Shown here in pieces: positions 6,100 through 6,147 of a DNA stretch of 6,147 nucleotides. The position numbers and the translations under genes were made by a program. The number at the start of each line of letters is the position of its first letter. Position 1 is the stretch's first letter. The notes beneath the pieces are model-generated. The model made no database searches, was not told the origin of the DNA, and was given only the letters and a program-made list of their open reading frames with translations. The stretch covers positions 10,481 through 16,627 of the forward strand of contig DCLG01000065.1 of assembly GCA_002320935.1 (NCBI GenBank), in the 5' to 3' direction. The stretch comes from Pedobacter sp. UBA1654 (lineage in GTDB: Bacteria; Bacteroidota; Bacteroidia; Sphingobacteriales; Sphingobacteriaceae).

Positions 6100-6147
6100 C
6101 ACGGGAACAAGGATTCGAACCCTGATCAAAGGTTTTGGAGACCTCTA
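6100..6147 (-). tRNA. tRNA-Trp (CCA anticodon), 5' part beyond right edge
   Basis: The visible 3' part includes the anticodon arm, with stem GAGGT/ACCTT (one G-U pair) and loop CTCCAAA. The anticodon CCA lies at 6136-6138, which reads UGG (tryptophan). A four-nt variable loop follows, then the T arm CAGGG-TTCGAAT-CCTTG, the acceptor strand TTCCCGT, and discriminator G at 6100, as expected for tRNA-Trp. The CCA tail is not encoded; the next bases are CAAAAA, so CCA must be added enzymatically. The D arm and 5' acceptor strand are outside the window. In Bacteroidota this tRNA often lies between tuf and secE, so tuf may be just upstream. Confidence 0.95.

Noticed and set aside
1..6147. CRISPR array, insertion sequence, prophage or defence system
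   Set aside because: No regularly spaced repeats, transposase, integrase or accessory genes are present. All space is taken by core genes and short gaps.

Overview
The window is a stretch of core bacterial genome. It holds the secE-nusG-rplKAJL-rpoB cluster, entirely on the minus strand, headed by the 3' end of a tRNA-Trp gene. Read in transcription order (high to low coordinates) it runs: tRNA-Trp (cut by the right edge), secE, nusG, rplK (L11), rplA (L1), rplJ (L10), rplL (L7/L12), a 152-nt structured spacer, and rpoB (cut by the left edge after 988 codons). No gene was found on the plus strand; the open frames there are antisense shadows.

The organism is very probably a member of Bacteroidota, most likely Sphingobacteriaceae and Pedobacter-like. 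The evidence is the RpoB, L1 and L10 protein sequences, the moderately low GC content, the A/T-rich gene starts without Shine-Dalgarno sequences, and the tRNA-Trp/secE junction. The genus is a judgement from recognised protein sequence, not from a search.

The genes serve one theme: building the ribosome stalk and L1 arm (L11, L1, L10, L12), making RNA polymerase (beta subunit), coupling transcription to translation (NusG), and protein export (SecE). Spacing is tight at tRNA-secE (14 nt), secE-nusG (9 nt), rplK-rplA (23 nt) and rplA-rplJ (2 nt). It is looser at nusG-rplK (87 nt), rplJ-rplL (65 nt) and rplL-rpoB (152 nt). The nusG-rplK and rplL-rpoB gaps contain inverted repeats and are the likely sites of differential control. 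No promoter could be supported inside the window, so the main promoter is expected upstream of the tRNA, beyond the right edge.

No mobile element, CRISPR array, pseudogene or novel multi-gene system is visible. The points worth a second look are regulatory: a perfect 13-bp hairpin and other inverted repeats between rplL and rpoB, a possible 10-codon upstream ORF there, a TTG start for rpoB, hairpins covering the stop codons of nusG and rplL, and a repeated A-rich element before rplK and rplA.
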